A DNA stretch of 64,000 bases from Lachnospiraceae bacterium. Lineage in GTDB: Bacteria > Bacillota > Clostridia > Lachnospirales > Lachnospiraceae. Below the pieces are notes generated by a model. The model saw only the letters and a list, made by a program, of their open reading frames with translations, searched no databases and had not been told where the DNA came from. Both the position numbers and the translations under genes were made by a program. The stretch is from contig JAILNS010000046.1 of assembly GCA_024691305.1 (NCBI GenBank), positions 1 through 64,000 of the forward strand. Direction: 5' to 3'. Below, piece after piece: positions 1-8,005 of this stretch. Numbering within the stretch: position 1 is the stretch's first letter; each line of letters starts with the position of its first letter.

Positions 1-384
1 AAATACCCGCAGGCACGTATAGACAGAAAAGATATGCAGTATCTGTATGCAGATGGCGATATGTATAACTTTATGGATACGGACAATTACGAGCAGGTTG
101 CTCTTAGTACCGATACAGTCGGTGATGCCCTTCAGTTCGTAAAGGAGAACGAGATCTGCAAGGTATGCTCATATAACGGAAAGGTATTTTCTGTGGAACC
201 TCCGCTTTTTGTGGAACTTGAGATCACTGATACCGAGCCCGGCTTTAAAGGTGATACAGCTACAGGTGCAACCAAGCCTGCGATCGTGGAAACCGGTGCA
301 AAAGTCAATGTCCCTCTGTTTGTTGAGATGGGCGAGAAGATTAAGATAGATACCAGAACAGGTGAATATCTTTCCCGCGTTTGA
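1..384 (+). CDS. efp: Elongation factor P, C-terminal part (5' end outside window)
   Basis: The reading frame is open from base 1, so the start lies upstream of the window. The visible 127 residues match the last two thirds of EF-P: the central OB-type domain ([17 protein letters not shown]) and the C-terminal OB-type domain ending in [12 protein letters not shown], a typical EF-P terminus. EF-P binds the ribosome near the E site and relieves stalling at polyproline stretches. The modified loop of domain I is not in the window, so the type of modification cannot be judged. A hairpin with a T-run follows at 420-457, so this is probably the last gene of its transcript. Confidence 0.96.
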   Translation, partial: KYPQARIDRKDMQYLYADGDMYNFMDTDNYEQVALSTDTVGDALQFVKENEICKVCSYNGKVFSVEPPLFVELEITDTEPGFKGDTATGATKPAIVETGAKVNVPLFVEMGEKIKIDTRTGEYLSRV

Positions 385-419
385 TCTGTAAAGACTTTTC
401 TGTATATATATTGAGTTTG

Positions 420-457
420 AAAGACAATGAACCTTGGGTCCATTGTCTTTTTTTGCA
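420..457 (+). terminator. Rho-independent terminator after efp
   Basis: The arms AAAGACAATG and CATTGTCTTT form a perfect stem around a short GC-containing loop, followed by a run of T. It lies 36 bases after the efp stop codon and before the DUF5688-like gene. Confidence 0.85.
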
Positions 458-554
458 AGTCAAAAGACAAACTAACCTGGCACAACAAAATTAAGCAACA
501 ATTATCAGATCAAGATCAGCATGTCCTTTGTGTCCGGAGAAAACGGAGGATATT

Positions 555-1466
555 ATGGATTTTGAAACATTTTGCACTACTGTTAAGGAGATCATTGAAT
601 CGAACGTTGATGACAAAACGGAGGTTACGATAAATGACGTGACCAAGAATAACGGACTTGTACTTAAAGGGATAGTTATCAGAAAGACGGATTCACGGAT
701 ATCACCAACGGTCTATCTGGAACGTTTTTACGAACAGTACAGGGAAGGGACGTCTCTATATGATCTTGCGGATCAGATCATGGAATATTCCATGTTAAAT
801 GCCAAGACGGATATAGATGCGGATTGTTATACGGATTTTGAACTTGTTAAAGACAGGATAATTTATAAGATAGTAAACTTTAAACTCAATGAGAGCCTGC
901 TTTGTCATGTGCCCTATATTAAGTGGAATGATCTTGCCATAGTTTTTTGTTGTCTTATGGGTGAAACCGGCGATGGGTGTGCAACAATACTTATAAGAAA
1001 TGAACATATGGATATGTGGGATGTGGGGACTGAAGAGTTATACATGCGTGCCTGCTCAAACACACCGAGGCTTATGAGTGATGAACTGGATACCATGGAA
1101 AACATCATAAATGAGATGATGCGAAAGAATCATATTGAAATTTCAGATGGGGATGGTGACGGACCGGTTTTTGGAACACTCGAAATGTATGTGTTGAGTA
1201 ACTCCTGCAGGATTTTCGGAGCTACAAGTATTTTGTATTCGGAAAGCATTAAACAACTGGCAATGAGGCATGGGAGAGGCCTTTATATTTTGCCCAGCAG
1301 CATACATGAGGTTATAATCTTGCCTGAAGATGAGGCATGCGACATACACTATATGCAGTCAATGATCAAAGAGATAAACGAGACTCAGGTTGATCTTGAA
1401 GATCGGCTTTCCGATAACCTGTATTACTATGATCCGCAAACGGAGAAGATAACCATAGCGGTCTGA
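555..1466 (+). CDS. DUF5688-like protein, function unknown
   Basis: A cytoplasmic protein of about 303 residues with no signal peptide or membrane segment. The start is set at 555 because a good ribosome binding site (ACGGAGGATATT) sits directly before this ATG; an in-frame ATG nine codons upstream lacks one. The N-terminal half (FETFCTTVKEIIESN, then YLERFYEQYREGTSLYDLAD) and the later segment GATSILYSESIKQLA with PSSIHEVIILPED resemble the DUF5688 family, which is common and often multicopy in Lachnospiraceae. The role of that family is unknown to me. The gene stands alone between a terminator and a tRNA gene. The family call comes from memory of its sequence pattern. Confidence 0.7.
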   Translation: MDFETFCTTVKEIIESNVDDKTEVTINDVTKNNGLVLKGIVIRKTDSRISPTVYLERFYEQYREGTSLYDLADQIMEYSMLNAKTDIDADCYTDFELVKDRIIYKIVNFKLNESLLCHVPYIKWNDLAIVFCCLMGETGDGCATILIRNEHMDMWDVGTEELYMRACSNTPRLMSDELDTMENIINEMMRKNHIEISDGDGDGPVFGTLEMYVLSNSCRIFGATSILYSESIKQLAMRHGRGLYILPSSIHEVIILPEDEACDIHYMQSMIKEINETQVDLEDRLSDNLYYYDPQTEKITIAV

Positions 1467-1549
1467 AAGTGCTGTTATACATGCCATAAATCACAGTCAT
1501 AGCAAGCCTGAAAGTACTGTCATAACAGGCTGAAAGTACTGTCATAATA
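1461..1549 (+). repeat. Short direct repeats (22-base unit, two near-identical copies plus one degenerate)
   Basis: Units at 1506-1527 and 1528-1549 share the core CTGAAAGTACTGTCATAA and are directly adjacent. A degenerate copy, CTGAAAGTGCTGTTATAC, overlaps the stop codon of the preceding gene at 1461-1482. No hairpin is obvious. The role is unknown; replication slippage is the simplest origin. Confidence 0.75.
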
Positions 1550-1620
1550 GTCTAAGTAGACAACATGGGCGCAATATGTTATATTAGTATTTATATGACG
1601 TAACAAATTTGTAACATTTT

Positions 1621-1692
1621 GCGCCCGTAGTCTAATGGATAGAACGAAGGCCTCCGACGCCTTTAATGCAGGTTCGATTCCTGTCGGGCGTA
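1621..1692 (+). tRNA. tRNA-Arg (anticodon CCG)
   Basis: A full cloverleaf can be folded. The acceptor stem is GCGCCCG/CGGGCGT with one G-T pair and discriminator A. The anticodon stem is AAGGC/GCCTT around the loop CTCCGAC, which gives anticodon CCG and reads CGG. The T arm is GCAGG-TTCGATT-CCTGT. The CCA end is not encoded. A T-rich stretch follows immediately and may terminate transcription. Confidence 0.93.
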
Positions 1693-1763
1693 TTTTTTGA
1701 GGATCATAGTAAAAGTTTATTATAGGTTTATTATAGGTAGTAATAGTATTAACAGGTAAATAT

Positions 1764-3083
1764 ATGAATACATCGAATAACAATCTTATAGAACTGATAA
1801 AAAAGAAACTTGACGACATCAGAGAGTTTATAGCACTTTATTTAAGGATCATTCTGCCCGTATTTATAGTTATACTGGGCATTGTAGTGGCGATTATCGC
1901 AGTTTCGGCTCATAACTCAAAGAAAGCTAAGGAGGCTGAAGCGCAGGCTGCAGCTGAAGCAGCGGCTGCTGAAAGCCAGATAAAAGTTGAGACCGCAGTT
2001 GTTTCTATACCTGAGGTTTCATTGGAAGAAGACGCTTATCCGGCAGTGAATGAATTGTTTAAAACATATTATGAAGCAATGGCAGAAGGGGATCTTGACA
2101 CTGTTCGTTCCATTAACAACAATGTTGATGATACAGAGGCTATTCGCATAGAAGAAACTGCCAAATACATAGAGAAATACGATTCCATCAAAGTTTATAC
2201 GAAGATAGGACCGGCAGAAGGGTCGTATCTGGCTTATGTATATTATGAGGAGAAATTCGCTGATTATGAAACGAGTATTCCGGGACTTGAAGCGTTTTAT
2301 ATATGTACCGATGAATCCGGTAATCTGTATATAAACGACGGTGAGGAAAGTGAATCTGTGATCAATTATATCCGTGAGGTATCATTACAGGATGATGTTG
2401 TTGATCTGAACAATGATGTTGCCACGGCTTATAATAATATGCTTGCGGATAATGATGAATTATCGTTATTTCTGTTTGATCTAACGGAAAGTATAGATAC
2501 TGCGGTTGGTGAATCACTTGCACAGGCGGAAGGTAATGTGGAAGTAGAAAATGCCGAAACCGATACGGAAGAGACCGAAGAAGAAACTGCGACAGCGGTA
2601 TCGGAGGTTGTTACGACAGTTCGCGCAACTACTACGGTTAATATAAGAAGCTCGGATTCGGAAACGGCAGATAAACTTGGTAAAGCTTCCGAAGGCCAGG
2701 AGTTTACTTTGAAAGAAGCCCGAGGCAACGGTTGGAGTGAAATTGAATATAACGGTGCTTCGGCATTTATAAAATCAGAATATCTTGAAGAAGTTTCTAC
2801 AGAGACTGTAGTAAATGTAACGGATACAGCTTCTGCGGATGACTCTGAAAATACAGATACTACAGATGCATCCGCCGATGATGGCGATAAAACATCTGTT
2901 TCGGGAAAAGTAACGGTTAAGGAAAATGTTCGTATCAGATCGAGTGCAAGTACCGAGGCAGATAAGGTGGCTACGGCTTATGTGGGTCAGAAACTTGACG
3001 TAGTCGAGAAACTTTCTAACGGTTGGACCAAGATAAAATATAACGGTCAGATTGCATATGTTAAATCCGAATATGTGGAATGA
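1764..3083 (+). CDS. Membrane-anchored protein with two C-terminal SH3 (SH3b) domains
   Basis: A 439-residue protein. One hydrophobic segment at about residues 27-48 (IILPVFIVILGIVVAIIAVS) anchors it, with a short basic cytoplasmic N-terminus. An Ala/Glu-rich linker follows, then a region of about 120 residues (FKTYYEAMAEGDLDTVRSI, then SYLAYVYYEEKFADYE) that looks NTF2-like. After an acidic Glu/Thr linker come two bacterial SH3 repeats at about 287-347 and 380-439, each with the pattern VNIRSS or VRIRSS, then GW..I.YNG, then A(F/Y)(I/V)KSEY(L/V)E. Extracellular SH3b domains usually bind peptidoglycan, so a wall-associated role is inferred. No catalytic domain is visible. It follows the tRNA and may share transcription with the regulator downstream. 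Confidence 0.8.
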   Translation: MNTSNNNLIELIKKKLDDIREFIALYLRIILPVFIVILGIVVAIIAVSAHNSKKAKEAEAQAAAEAAAAESQIKVETAVVSIPEVSLEEDAYPAVNELFKTYYEAMAEGDLDTVRSINNNVDDTEAIRIEETAKYIEKYDSIKVYTKIGPAEGSYLAYVYYEEKFADYETSIPGLEAFYICTDESGNLYINDGEESESVINYIREVSLQDDVVDLNNDVATAYNNMLADNDELSLFLFDLTESIDTAVGESLAQAEGNVEVENAETDTEETEEETATAVSEVVTTVRATTTVNIRSSDSETADKLGKASEGQEFTLKEARGNGWSEIEYNGASAFIKSEYLEEVSTETVVNVTDTASADDSENTDTTDASADDGDKTSVSGKVTVKENVRIRSSASTEADKVATAYVGQKLDVVEKLSNGWTKIKYNGQIAYVKSEYVE

Positions 3084-3104
3084 TCTGATTGTCATAGCGG
3101 GTAG

Positions 3105-4124
3105 ATGACCATGGTTTCCATAAAGGATATCTCAGAAGCTTGCGGCGTATCGGTAGCGACAGTGAGCAAGGCGTTAAATGATCAAAGAGATGTAGGTGCC
3201 GCCACTAAAGCGAGGATCAAAGAAATGGCCAGGCAGATGGGCTATGTTCCCAATGCTGCGAGCAGATCCCTTAAAACAAAACATTCATATAATATCGGAG
3301 TACTGTATAAGGAAGATTCGGATAGTGGTCTTGCTCATAGTTTCTATGCAAAAGTTTTGGACAGCATAAAGAAAACTGCTGAAGAGCATGGCTATGATAT
3401 CACATTTGTGAATAACAGCAATAACTCCGGAGGAAGAGGCCTGTCATATCTTGAGCATTGCAGATATCGAAACTTCGACGGGGTAGCAGTAGTGTGTGTT
3501 GATTTTGATGATCCGCAGATACAGGAAGTCATAAAGTCTGATATTCCGAGTGTCGTCCTTGATTACGCAGGAGCAGAATGCGATGCTGTTTTATCCGATA
3601 ATTATAACGGCGTCAGAGAACTTGTAAGATATGCATATGAACAGGGACACAGACGTATTGCATTCATTCACGGTGTACATTCTTATGTTACGGATGAAAG
3701 GATCCGCGGATTTAAAGATGAATGTAAAGAACTTGGGATAAATATTCCCGATACATATCTTTTGGAGAGTCCCTATCTGGATACGATGTCCGCACATTTA
3801 AAGACAGATATGCTTTTAAGAATGGATGAACCTCCTACATGTATTCTTTATCCGGATGATTTTTCGGCAATAGGAGGATTGAACAGCCTTTATAAAAAGG
3901 GAAATACAGTCCCGGATGATATCTCCATAATGGGATTCGACGGGATAGAACTGAGTAGATATATATCACCGTCTCTTACAACTTATGTCCAGGATACCGA
4001 CAGACTTGGCAGTGAGATGGCTATCAGGCTGCTAAAAAATATTCAAACTGTCTCAAACGCTGAAAATACAGCGATCACAGTGTCAGGATATGTCTTTCAT
4101 GGCGAATCCGTGGGTCTTATTTAG
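3105..4124 (+). CDS. LacI family transcriptional regulator of the adjacent sugar transporter
   Basis: A 339-residue protein. The N-terminal LacI helix-turn-helix is clear (VSIKDISEACGVSVATVSKA) with the hinge helix NAASRSLKTK near residues 55-64. A periplasmic-binding-protein-like effector domain follows, with typical strands NIGVLYKE, GVAVVCVDFDD, IPSVVLDYAG and the late segment DISIMGFDGIELSRYISPSLTT. Proteins of this type release DNA or repress according to a bound sugar. It lies directly upstream of ABC sugar transporter genes, and an inverted AACG/CGTT site sits in the gap after it, so it most likely controls that operon. ATGs at 3105 and 3111 are both possible starts; neither has a strong ribosome binding site. 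Confidence 0.92.
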   Translation: MTMVSIKDISEACGVSVATVSKALNDQRDVGAATKARIKEMARQMGYVPNAASRSLKTKHSYNIGVLYKEDSDSGLAHSFYAKVLDSIKKTAEEHGYDITFVNNSNNSGGRGLSYLEHCRYRNFDGVAVVCVDFDDPQIQEVIKSDIPSVVLDYAGAECDAVLSDNYNGVRELVRYAYEQGHRRIAFIHGVHSYVTDERIRGFKDECKELGINIPDTYLLESPYLDTMSAHLKTDMLLRMDEPPTCILYPDDFSAIGGLNSLYKKGNTVPDDISIMGFDGIELSRYISPSLTTYVQDTDRLGSEMAIRLLKNIQTVSNAENTAITVSGYVFHGESVGLI

Positions 4125-4143
4125 TCAATTTTGCCACTTCGAA

Positions 4144-4155
4144 AACGTTATCGTT
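4144..4155 (+). promoter_or_regulatory. Candidate LacI-type operator
   Basis: The inverted half-sites AACG and CGTT are separated by four bases (AACGTTATCGTT), inside a wider AT-rich inverted context. It sits 19 bases after the regulator gene and just upstream of a TTGACA element at 4175-4180. LacI-family operators are commonly short palindromes with CG-containing half-sites. Assignment to the adjacent regulator is inferred. Confidence 0.5.
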
Positions 4156-4174
4156 AACAAAATATGAACAAAAA

Positions 4175-4209
4175 TTGACAAAAGTGTTTATAAGGGTTTA
4201 ACGTATAAC
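4175..4209 (+). promoter_or_regulatory. Candidate promoter of the sugar transporter operon
   Basis: A consensus -35 box TTGACA lies at 4175-4180. At 17 bases spacing the -10 would be TTAACG (4198-4203). A better-looking TATAAC at 4204-4209 is too far away. A second TTGACA at 4250-4255 has no convincing -10. The exact start of transcription is therefore uncertain. Confidence 0.4.
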
Positions 4210-4295
4210 TATTAAAAGTGAACAATAAAAATGTTTTTCTCTTGTAATTTTGACAGTAGATTGATATATTTATTACGTTGGCAAAAGGAGATATT

Positions 4296-4346
4296 ATGCC
4301 GACTATAGCAAAACCATACGAGGGAGAGGTTATTTATGAAGGTTAA
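4296..4346 (+). CDS. 16-codon leader ORF overlapping the first permease start
   Basis: ATG at 4296 is preceded by AAGGAG with five bases spacing, a better ribosome binding site than most genes in the window have. It encodes MPTIAKPYEGEVIYEG and stops at 4344-4346. Its end overlaps the permease start (ATG at 4336) in a different frame by 11 bases, and the permease's own ribosome binding site (GGGAGAGG) lies inside it. Translational coupling, or control of permease initiation by ribosomes on the leader, is possible. A chance ORF cannot be excluded. Confidence 0.45.
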   Translation: MPTIAKPYEGEVIYEG

Positions 4347-5247
4347 AGCTTTTTTTGAGAACACATGGAAGCACAGAGCTCATGTAGTAATGGCACTGCC
4401 TGTATTCCTTGTAATGTTCTTCATCTTCTATGTGCCTATGGCAGGTCTTGTTATGGCATTTAAGAAGTTTGACTACACATTGGGAATCTGGAAAAGTCCG
4501 TGGTGTGGTCTTGAGAACTTCAAGGTTCTTGTGGCATCCAAGGCTCAGTTCATTTCCATGACCAAGAACACGGTTATGTATTACATCATCTTTACAGCGC
4601 TCGGTACATTCCTTAATGTAGTACTTGCGATCGCAATCGATCAGTGTGTATTCAAGAAATGCAGCAAAGTTATGCAGACCGTAATGATCGTACCTGTATT
4701 TATTTCTTATGCGGCAGTTCAGTTTGTAGTTTATGCATTTTTAAACAGTTCAACCGGTATCCTGGTCAATATGATGGGTATCAAGACAAGGTTTTATTCA
4801 ACTGCCAGAACCTGGCCGACTATCCTGACCATCGTCAAGATGTGGAACAGCGTTGGTTACGGTTCTGTTTTGTACATGTCAGTGCTTGCCGGTATCGATA
4901 CGGAACTTTACGAAGCAGCACAGATAGACGGCGCGAACAAGTGGCAGCAGATATGGCACATTACATTGCCTTCACTTATTCCTATGATAACCGTTATGCT
5001 TCTTCTTTCGGTAGGTAATATCATGAGATCCGATACAGGTCTTTTCTACCAGGTAACACGTAACTCGGGAGCTTTGTATTCAACAACACAGGTTATCGAT
5101 TCCTACGTTCTGAATGCGATCTTCAAGAATTCGAACTTTGGATTTACGGCGGCGACCTCATTCTTCCAGTCCGTCGTGGGATTGTTGCTAATGTTGTTGT
5201 CCAATGGACTGGTGCGTAAGATAGCACCTGAAAACTCGTTGTTCTAA
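4336..5247 (+). CDS. ABC sugar transporter permease, LplB type
   Basis: A 303-residue inner-membrane protein with six predicted transmembrane helices, starting with VVMALPVFLVMFFIFYVPMA. The EAA loop that contacts the ATPase is intact (YEAAQIDGANKWQQIWHITL). The pattern matches LplB-like permeases of importers for oligosaccharides or sugar derivatives. The second permease starts 10 bases downstream, and the two should form a heterodimer. The start follows GGGAGAGG at good spacing. The transported sugar cannot be read from the sequence. Confidence 0.93.
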   Translation: MKVKAFFENTWKHRAHVVMALPVFLVMFFIFYVPMAGLVMAFKKFDYTLGIWKSPWCGLENFKVLVASKAQFISMTKNTVMYYIIFTALGTFLNVVLAIAIDQCVFKKCSKVMQTVMIVPVFISYAAVQFVVYAFLNSSTGILVNMMGIKTRFYSTARTWPTILTIVKMWNSVGYGSVLYMSVLAGIDTELYEAAQIDGANKWQQIWHITLPSLIPMITVMLLLSVGNIMRSDTGLFYQVTRNSGALYSTTQVIDSYVLNAIFKNSNFGFTAATSFFQSVVGLLLMLLSNGLVRKIAPENSLF

Positions 5248-5257
5248 GGAGGGAATT

Positions 5258-6184
5258 ATGGCTAAGAAAGGTAATTTAGATCTTGCTCCCTCTAAAAAGG
5301 ACAAGATTGGAATAGGACAGATAATATTACTTATAATGCTTTTTGCATACACAGTTTTCTGTGCAGCACCTATTTGGGTAACGCTGGTTTCGGCATTTGC
5401 CGATGAAAAATGGATAGCATCCAACGGTTTCTCATTCTGGCCCGGCAAGTTCTCGATGGCCGGCATGAATTCGGTACTCCGTTACGGAAAGCAGCTCGCT
5501 ACTTCATATGGCGTTACGATATTTGTAACAGTAGTAGGTACTTTCTTCGGATTGCTCATAATGAGTATGTACGCTTATGCTATCAGCCGTAAAGAGTTTT
5601 ACTTATCCAGATTTTTGAGTATCTTCCTCATAATCCCGATGCTTTTTAACGGTGGTCAGTTGTCCGGATATATCATTTTCACACAGAACTATCATCTTAA
5701 AGACTCACTTCTTTTGTTGATATTGCCATTGTGTGTAACAACCATGAATGTTATCATCTTAAGGACTTATATAGCGAATTCGATTCCTAATGAGCTTATG
5801 GAAGCTGCAAAGATAGACGGAGCAGGAGAGTACAGAACATTCTTCCAGATCACGCTTCCGCTTCTTAAGCCTTCACTTGCGGCTGTCGGATTTATGATGG
5901 CTACAGCTTACTGGAATGACTGGCAGAACGCCCTGCTCTATATCGACTCGGCGAACAAGAAGCCTCTGCAGTTACTTCTTATCAATATACAGAAGTCAAT
6001 AGAGATGCTTCTTAACAACAAGAGTCTTCCTGCTACAGTTCTTGCAGCGTTGGGAGGTTCCGTACCGCAGTATTCGGCTACGATGTCTACAGTGCTTGTG
6101 GTCGTAGGTCCTATCATCATAGCTTATCCTTTCTTCCAGAAGTACTTTGTAAAAGGTCTTACGGTTGGATCGGTTAAGGGTTGA
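5258..6184 (+). CDS. ABC sugar transporter permease, LplC/MalG type
   Basis: A 308-residue membrane protein with six helices. It has the EAA loop MEAAKIDGAGEYRTFFQITL and the MalG-like C-terminus FFQKYFVKGLTVGSVKG typical of the second permease of CUT1 importers. It sits 10 bases after the LplB-type permease, with AAGGAGGGAATT before its ATG. It forms the membrane channel with that permease and receives substrate from the lipoprotein encoded downstream. No ATPase gene follows; such importers often share one MsmX/UgpC-type ATPase encoded elsewhere. Confidence 0.93.
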   Translation: MAKKGNLDLAPSKKDKIGIGQIILLIMLFAYTVFCAAPIWVTLVSAFADEKWIASNGFSFWPGKFSMAGMNSVLRYGKQLATSYGVTIFVTVVGTFFGLLIMSMYAYAISRKEFYLSRFLSIFLIIPMLFNGGQLSGYIIFTQNYHLKDSLLLLILPLCVTTMNVIILRTYIANSIPNELMEAAKIDGAGEYRTFFQITLPLLKPSLAAVGFMMATAYWNDWQNALLYIDSANKKPLQLLLINIQKSIEMLLNNKSLPATVLAALGGSVPQYSATMSTVLVVVGPIIIAYPFFQKYFVKGLTVGSVKG

Positions 6185-6206
6185 TCTGCGATACTTTATA
6201 ATGGTT

Positions 6207-6264
6207 ACACAGTCGCCAGGCGGCTTTGTAATATAGTAACTGTTGTGATTCCGCTTTGCGGGAT
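6207..6264 (+). promoter_or_regulatory. Two small hairpins between permease and binding-protein genes
   Basis: In the 106-base gap, GTCG/CGGC extended by flanking pairs can fold at about 6207-6229, and ATTCCGC/GCGGGAT folds at about 6248-6264. Neither is followed by a T-run, so they are not intrinsic terminators. They could protect the 5' end of a processed mRNA for the strongly expressed binding protein. A TATAAT lies at 6197-6202, but no good -35 is visible. Confidence 0.4.
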
Positions 6265-6290
6265 ACAAATTACGGGAGGTAAAACCTAAT

Positions 6291-7889
6291 ATGAAAAGAA
6301 AAACCACATCCAAGGTTATAGCAACAGCTCTTGTAGCAGCTATGACAATGGGCATGCTCGCTGGTTGCGGCGCAGCAGAAGAAGCTGCTGACACAGCAGC
6401 AGAAGCAGTTGAAGAGACAACTGAAGCAGCAACAGAGGCAGTTGAAGAGACAGCTGAAGCAGCAACAGAGGCAGTTGAAGAAACAGCAGATGCTGCTACA
6501 GATGCTGCATCAGGCGACGCAGTTGAGATCAGCGTTTACAGAGCAACATTCAACCTTGCTACTCCTGACGAAGCTCAGGTAACAAAGGTTCAGGACGCTA
6601 TCAACGAATACATCAAGGATAAGATCAACGTTCAGATCAAGCTTACAGATGTTGGCTCAGGTGAGTACACCGACAAGGCTAACCTTGCACTTGCTTCTAA
6701 CGAGATCAACCTTCTTTGGACAGCTTCATGGGAAGCAACAATCGGTACTAACGATCTTGTTCCTGCTAACGCAGTTTATGATCTTACCGATCTTCTTCCC
6801 GGCACAGACCTTTATGCATCTATGGATGAAGGACAGTGGGAAGCTACCAAGTACAATGGAAAGAACTACTTCATCCCTGTTTACAAAGACAACGTTGAAG
6901 GTTATGATTTCATGTTCCGTCAGGATCTGATCGACAAGTACGGATGGGACATCACTACAGTTAAGGAACTTAAGGACCTTGAACCCATGCTCGCTGATTG
7001 CGCAGATGAAGGTCTTAAATATCCTTACCTTACACAGAAGACAGCTATGTTCTATCGCTGGTACATCAATGACTTTGATTTCTTCACAGCTAACGCTTCA
7101 TCAAACTTCGTAGCTATTGATCGTGAATCAAATACAGTTGTTGATACAGTTCTTACTCCTCAGTACAAAGAGTTCTGTACTCTTATGGCTGAGTGGGCTG
7201 AGAAAGGTTACATCTCTGAAGATGATGCTACCAAGACTACTACAGATACAACAACCCAGACTCAGGATTGGGGAATTTCATGGTGGACAGATATCCCGGT
7301 TAACGACGAAGCAGATGCTCGTTATGGCCAGGACGTTACAATGCAGCCTGCAACAGACAGATGGGCACATTCAACATCTGCTCTTGGTTCTTGCTACTGC
7401 GTAACTGCTACTTCTACTCCTGAGCAGGCACAGGCTTGTATAGACTTCATGGGTCTCCTTTACACCGACAGCAAACTTGCTGATCTCTATACTTTCGGTA
7501 TCGAGGGTGAGGATTATACTTATGATGCTAACGGCCAGGTTGAGCAGACTTCTGAGCTTTACAACCACTCCATGTGGGAGTCAGCTTCAGCTACAATCGT
7601 TACTCCTCTTGCAAATGAGCCCGCTAACAAGGCTGATCTGTACAAGGATTTCAACGGTGGTGCTAACACTTCTGTAGCAGCTGGTTTCCGTTTCGATGCT
7701 TCACCTGTTGAGGCACAGTACACCGCATGCATGAACGTATTCGATGAGTACGGATTCATTCTTGAGAACGGTGGTATCGCAGCAGCTGATGTTGAGTCTA
7801 CTATCGAGGCTTATCAGGCAGCTCTTGACGAAGCTGGATATCAGGACGTACTTGCTGAGTTCACAGCACAGTATGATGCTTGGAAGTAA
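6291..7889 (+). CDS. Extracellular solute-binding lipoprotein, LplA-like
   Basis: A 532-residue protein. The signal peptide ends in the lipobox MLAGCG, with the lipidated cysteine at about residue 26. A low-complexity linker rich in Glu, Ala and Thr, built from a 33-base DNA repeat, spans residues 28-78. The mature binding fold begins at VEISVYRATFN. The C-terminus (ALDEAGYQDVLAEFTAQYDAWK) resembles the DUF3502 end of LplA proteins. It captures a carbohydrate outside the membrane and delivers it to the two permeases upstream. Codon use is strongly biased (GCT, AAC, CTT, AAG), unlike neighbouring genes, which suggests very high expression. GGGAGG precedes the start. A terminator follows. Confidence 0.93.
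   Translation: MKRKTTSKVIATALVAAMTMGMLAGCGAAEEAADTAAEAVEETTEAATEAVEETAEAATEAVEETADAATDAASGDAVEISVYRATFNLATPDEAQVTKVQDAINEYIKDKINVQIKLTDVGSGEYTDKANLALASNEINLLWTASWEATIGTNDLVPANAVYDLTDLLPGTDLYASMDEGQWEATKYNGKNYFIPVYKDNVEGYDFMFRQDLIDKYGWDITTVKELKDLEPMLADCADEGLKYPYLTQKTAMFYRWYINDFDFFTANASSNFVAIDRESNTVVDTVLTPQYKEFCTLMAEWAEKGYISEDDATKTTTDTTTQTQDWGISWWTDIPVNDEADARYGQDVTMQPATDRWAHSTSALGSCYCVTATSTPEQAQACIDFMGLLYTDSKLADLYTFGIEGEDYTYDANGQVEQTSELYNHSMWESASATIVTPLANEPANKADLYKDFNGGANTSVAAGFRFDASPVEAQYTACMNVFDEYGFILENGGIAAADVESTIEAYQAALDEAGYQDVLAEFTAQYDAWK
6405..6503 (+). repeat. 33-base in-frame repeats in the lipoprotein linker
   Basis: Two nearly identical 33-base units (6405-6437 and 6438-6470, core GCAGTTGAAGAGACA) and a degraded third encode repeats of EAVEETxEAAT. 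They form a flexible acidic spacer between the lipid anchor and the binding domain. Copy number could vary by slippage. Confidence 0.8.
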
Positions 7890-7931
7890 TTTTTAGAGAG
7901 TAAGTAAAATTATTAAAACAGTTACTATTCG

Positions 7932-7966
7932 GAGAGCGTCGCTTATGCGGCGCTCTCTTTATTTTT
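7932..7966 (+). terminator. Rho-independent terminator of the sugar transporter operon
   Basis: An 11-bp stem GAGAGCGTCGC/GCGGCGCTCTC with a single G-T pair and TTAT loop is followed by TTTATTTTT. It lies 42 bases after the binding-protein stop codon. Confidence 0.93.
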
Positions 7967-7976
7967 ATGGTATAAT
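7966..7976 (+). promoter_or_regulatory. Extended -10 promoter for the MoxR gene
   Basis: TATGGTATAAT lies just after the terminator and 30 bases before the MoxR ATG. It contains a perfect TATAAT and an upstream TG. No good -35 is visible because the terminator occupies that position. The same 11 bases recur before rpsU and cheV. Confidence 0.65.
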
Positions 7977-8005
7977 AGTTCCCAATAAAGTCAGGGGATA
8001 AGTAT

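Noticed and set aside
1520-1819. Minus-strand 99-codon frame across the tRNA
   Set aside because: It is the antisense of tRNA-Arg and the flanking repeats; part of its sequence resembles the kind of spurious protein often predicted opposite tRNA genes.
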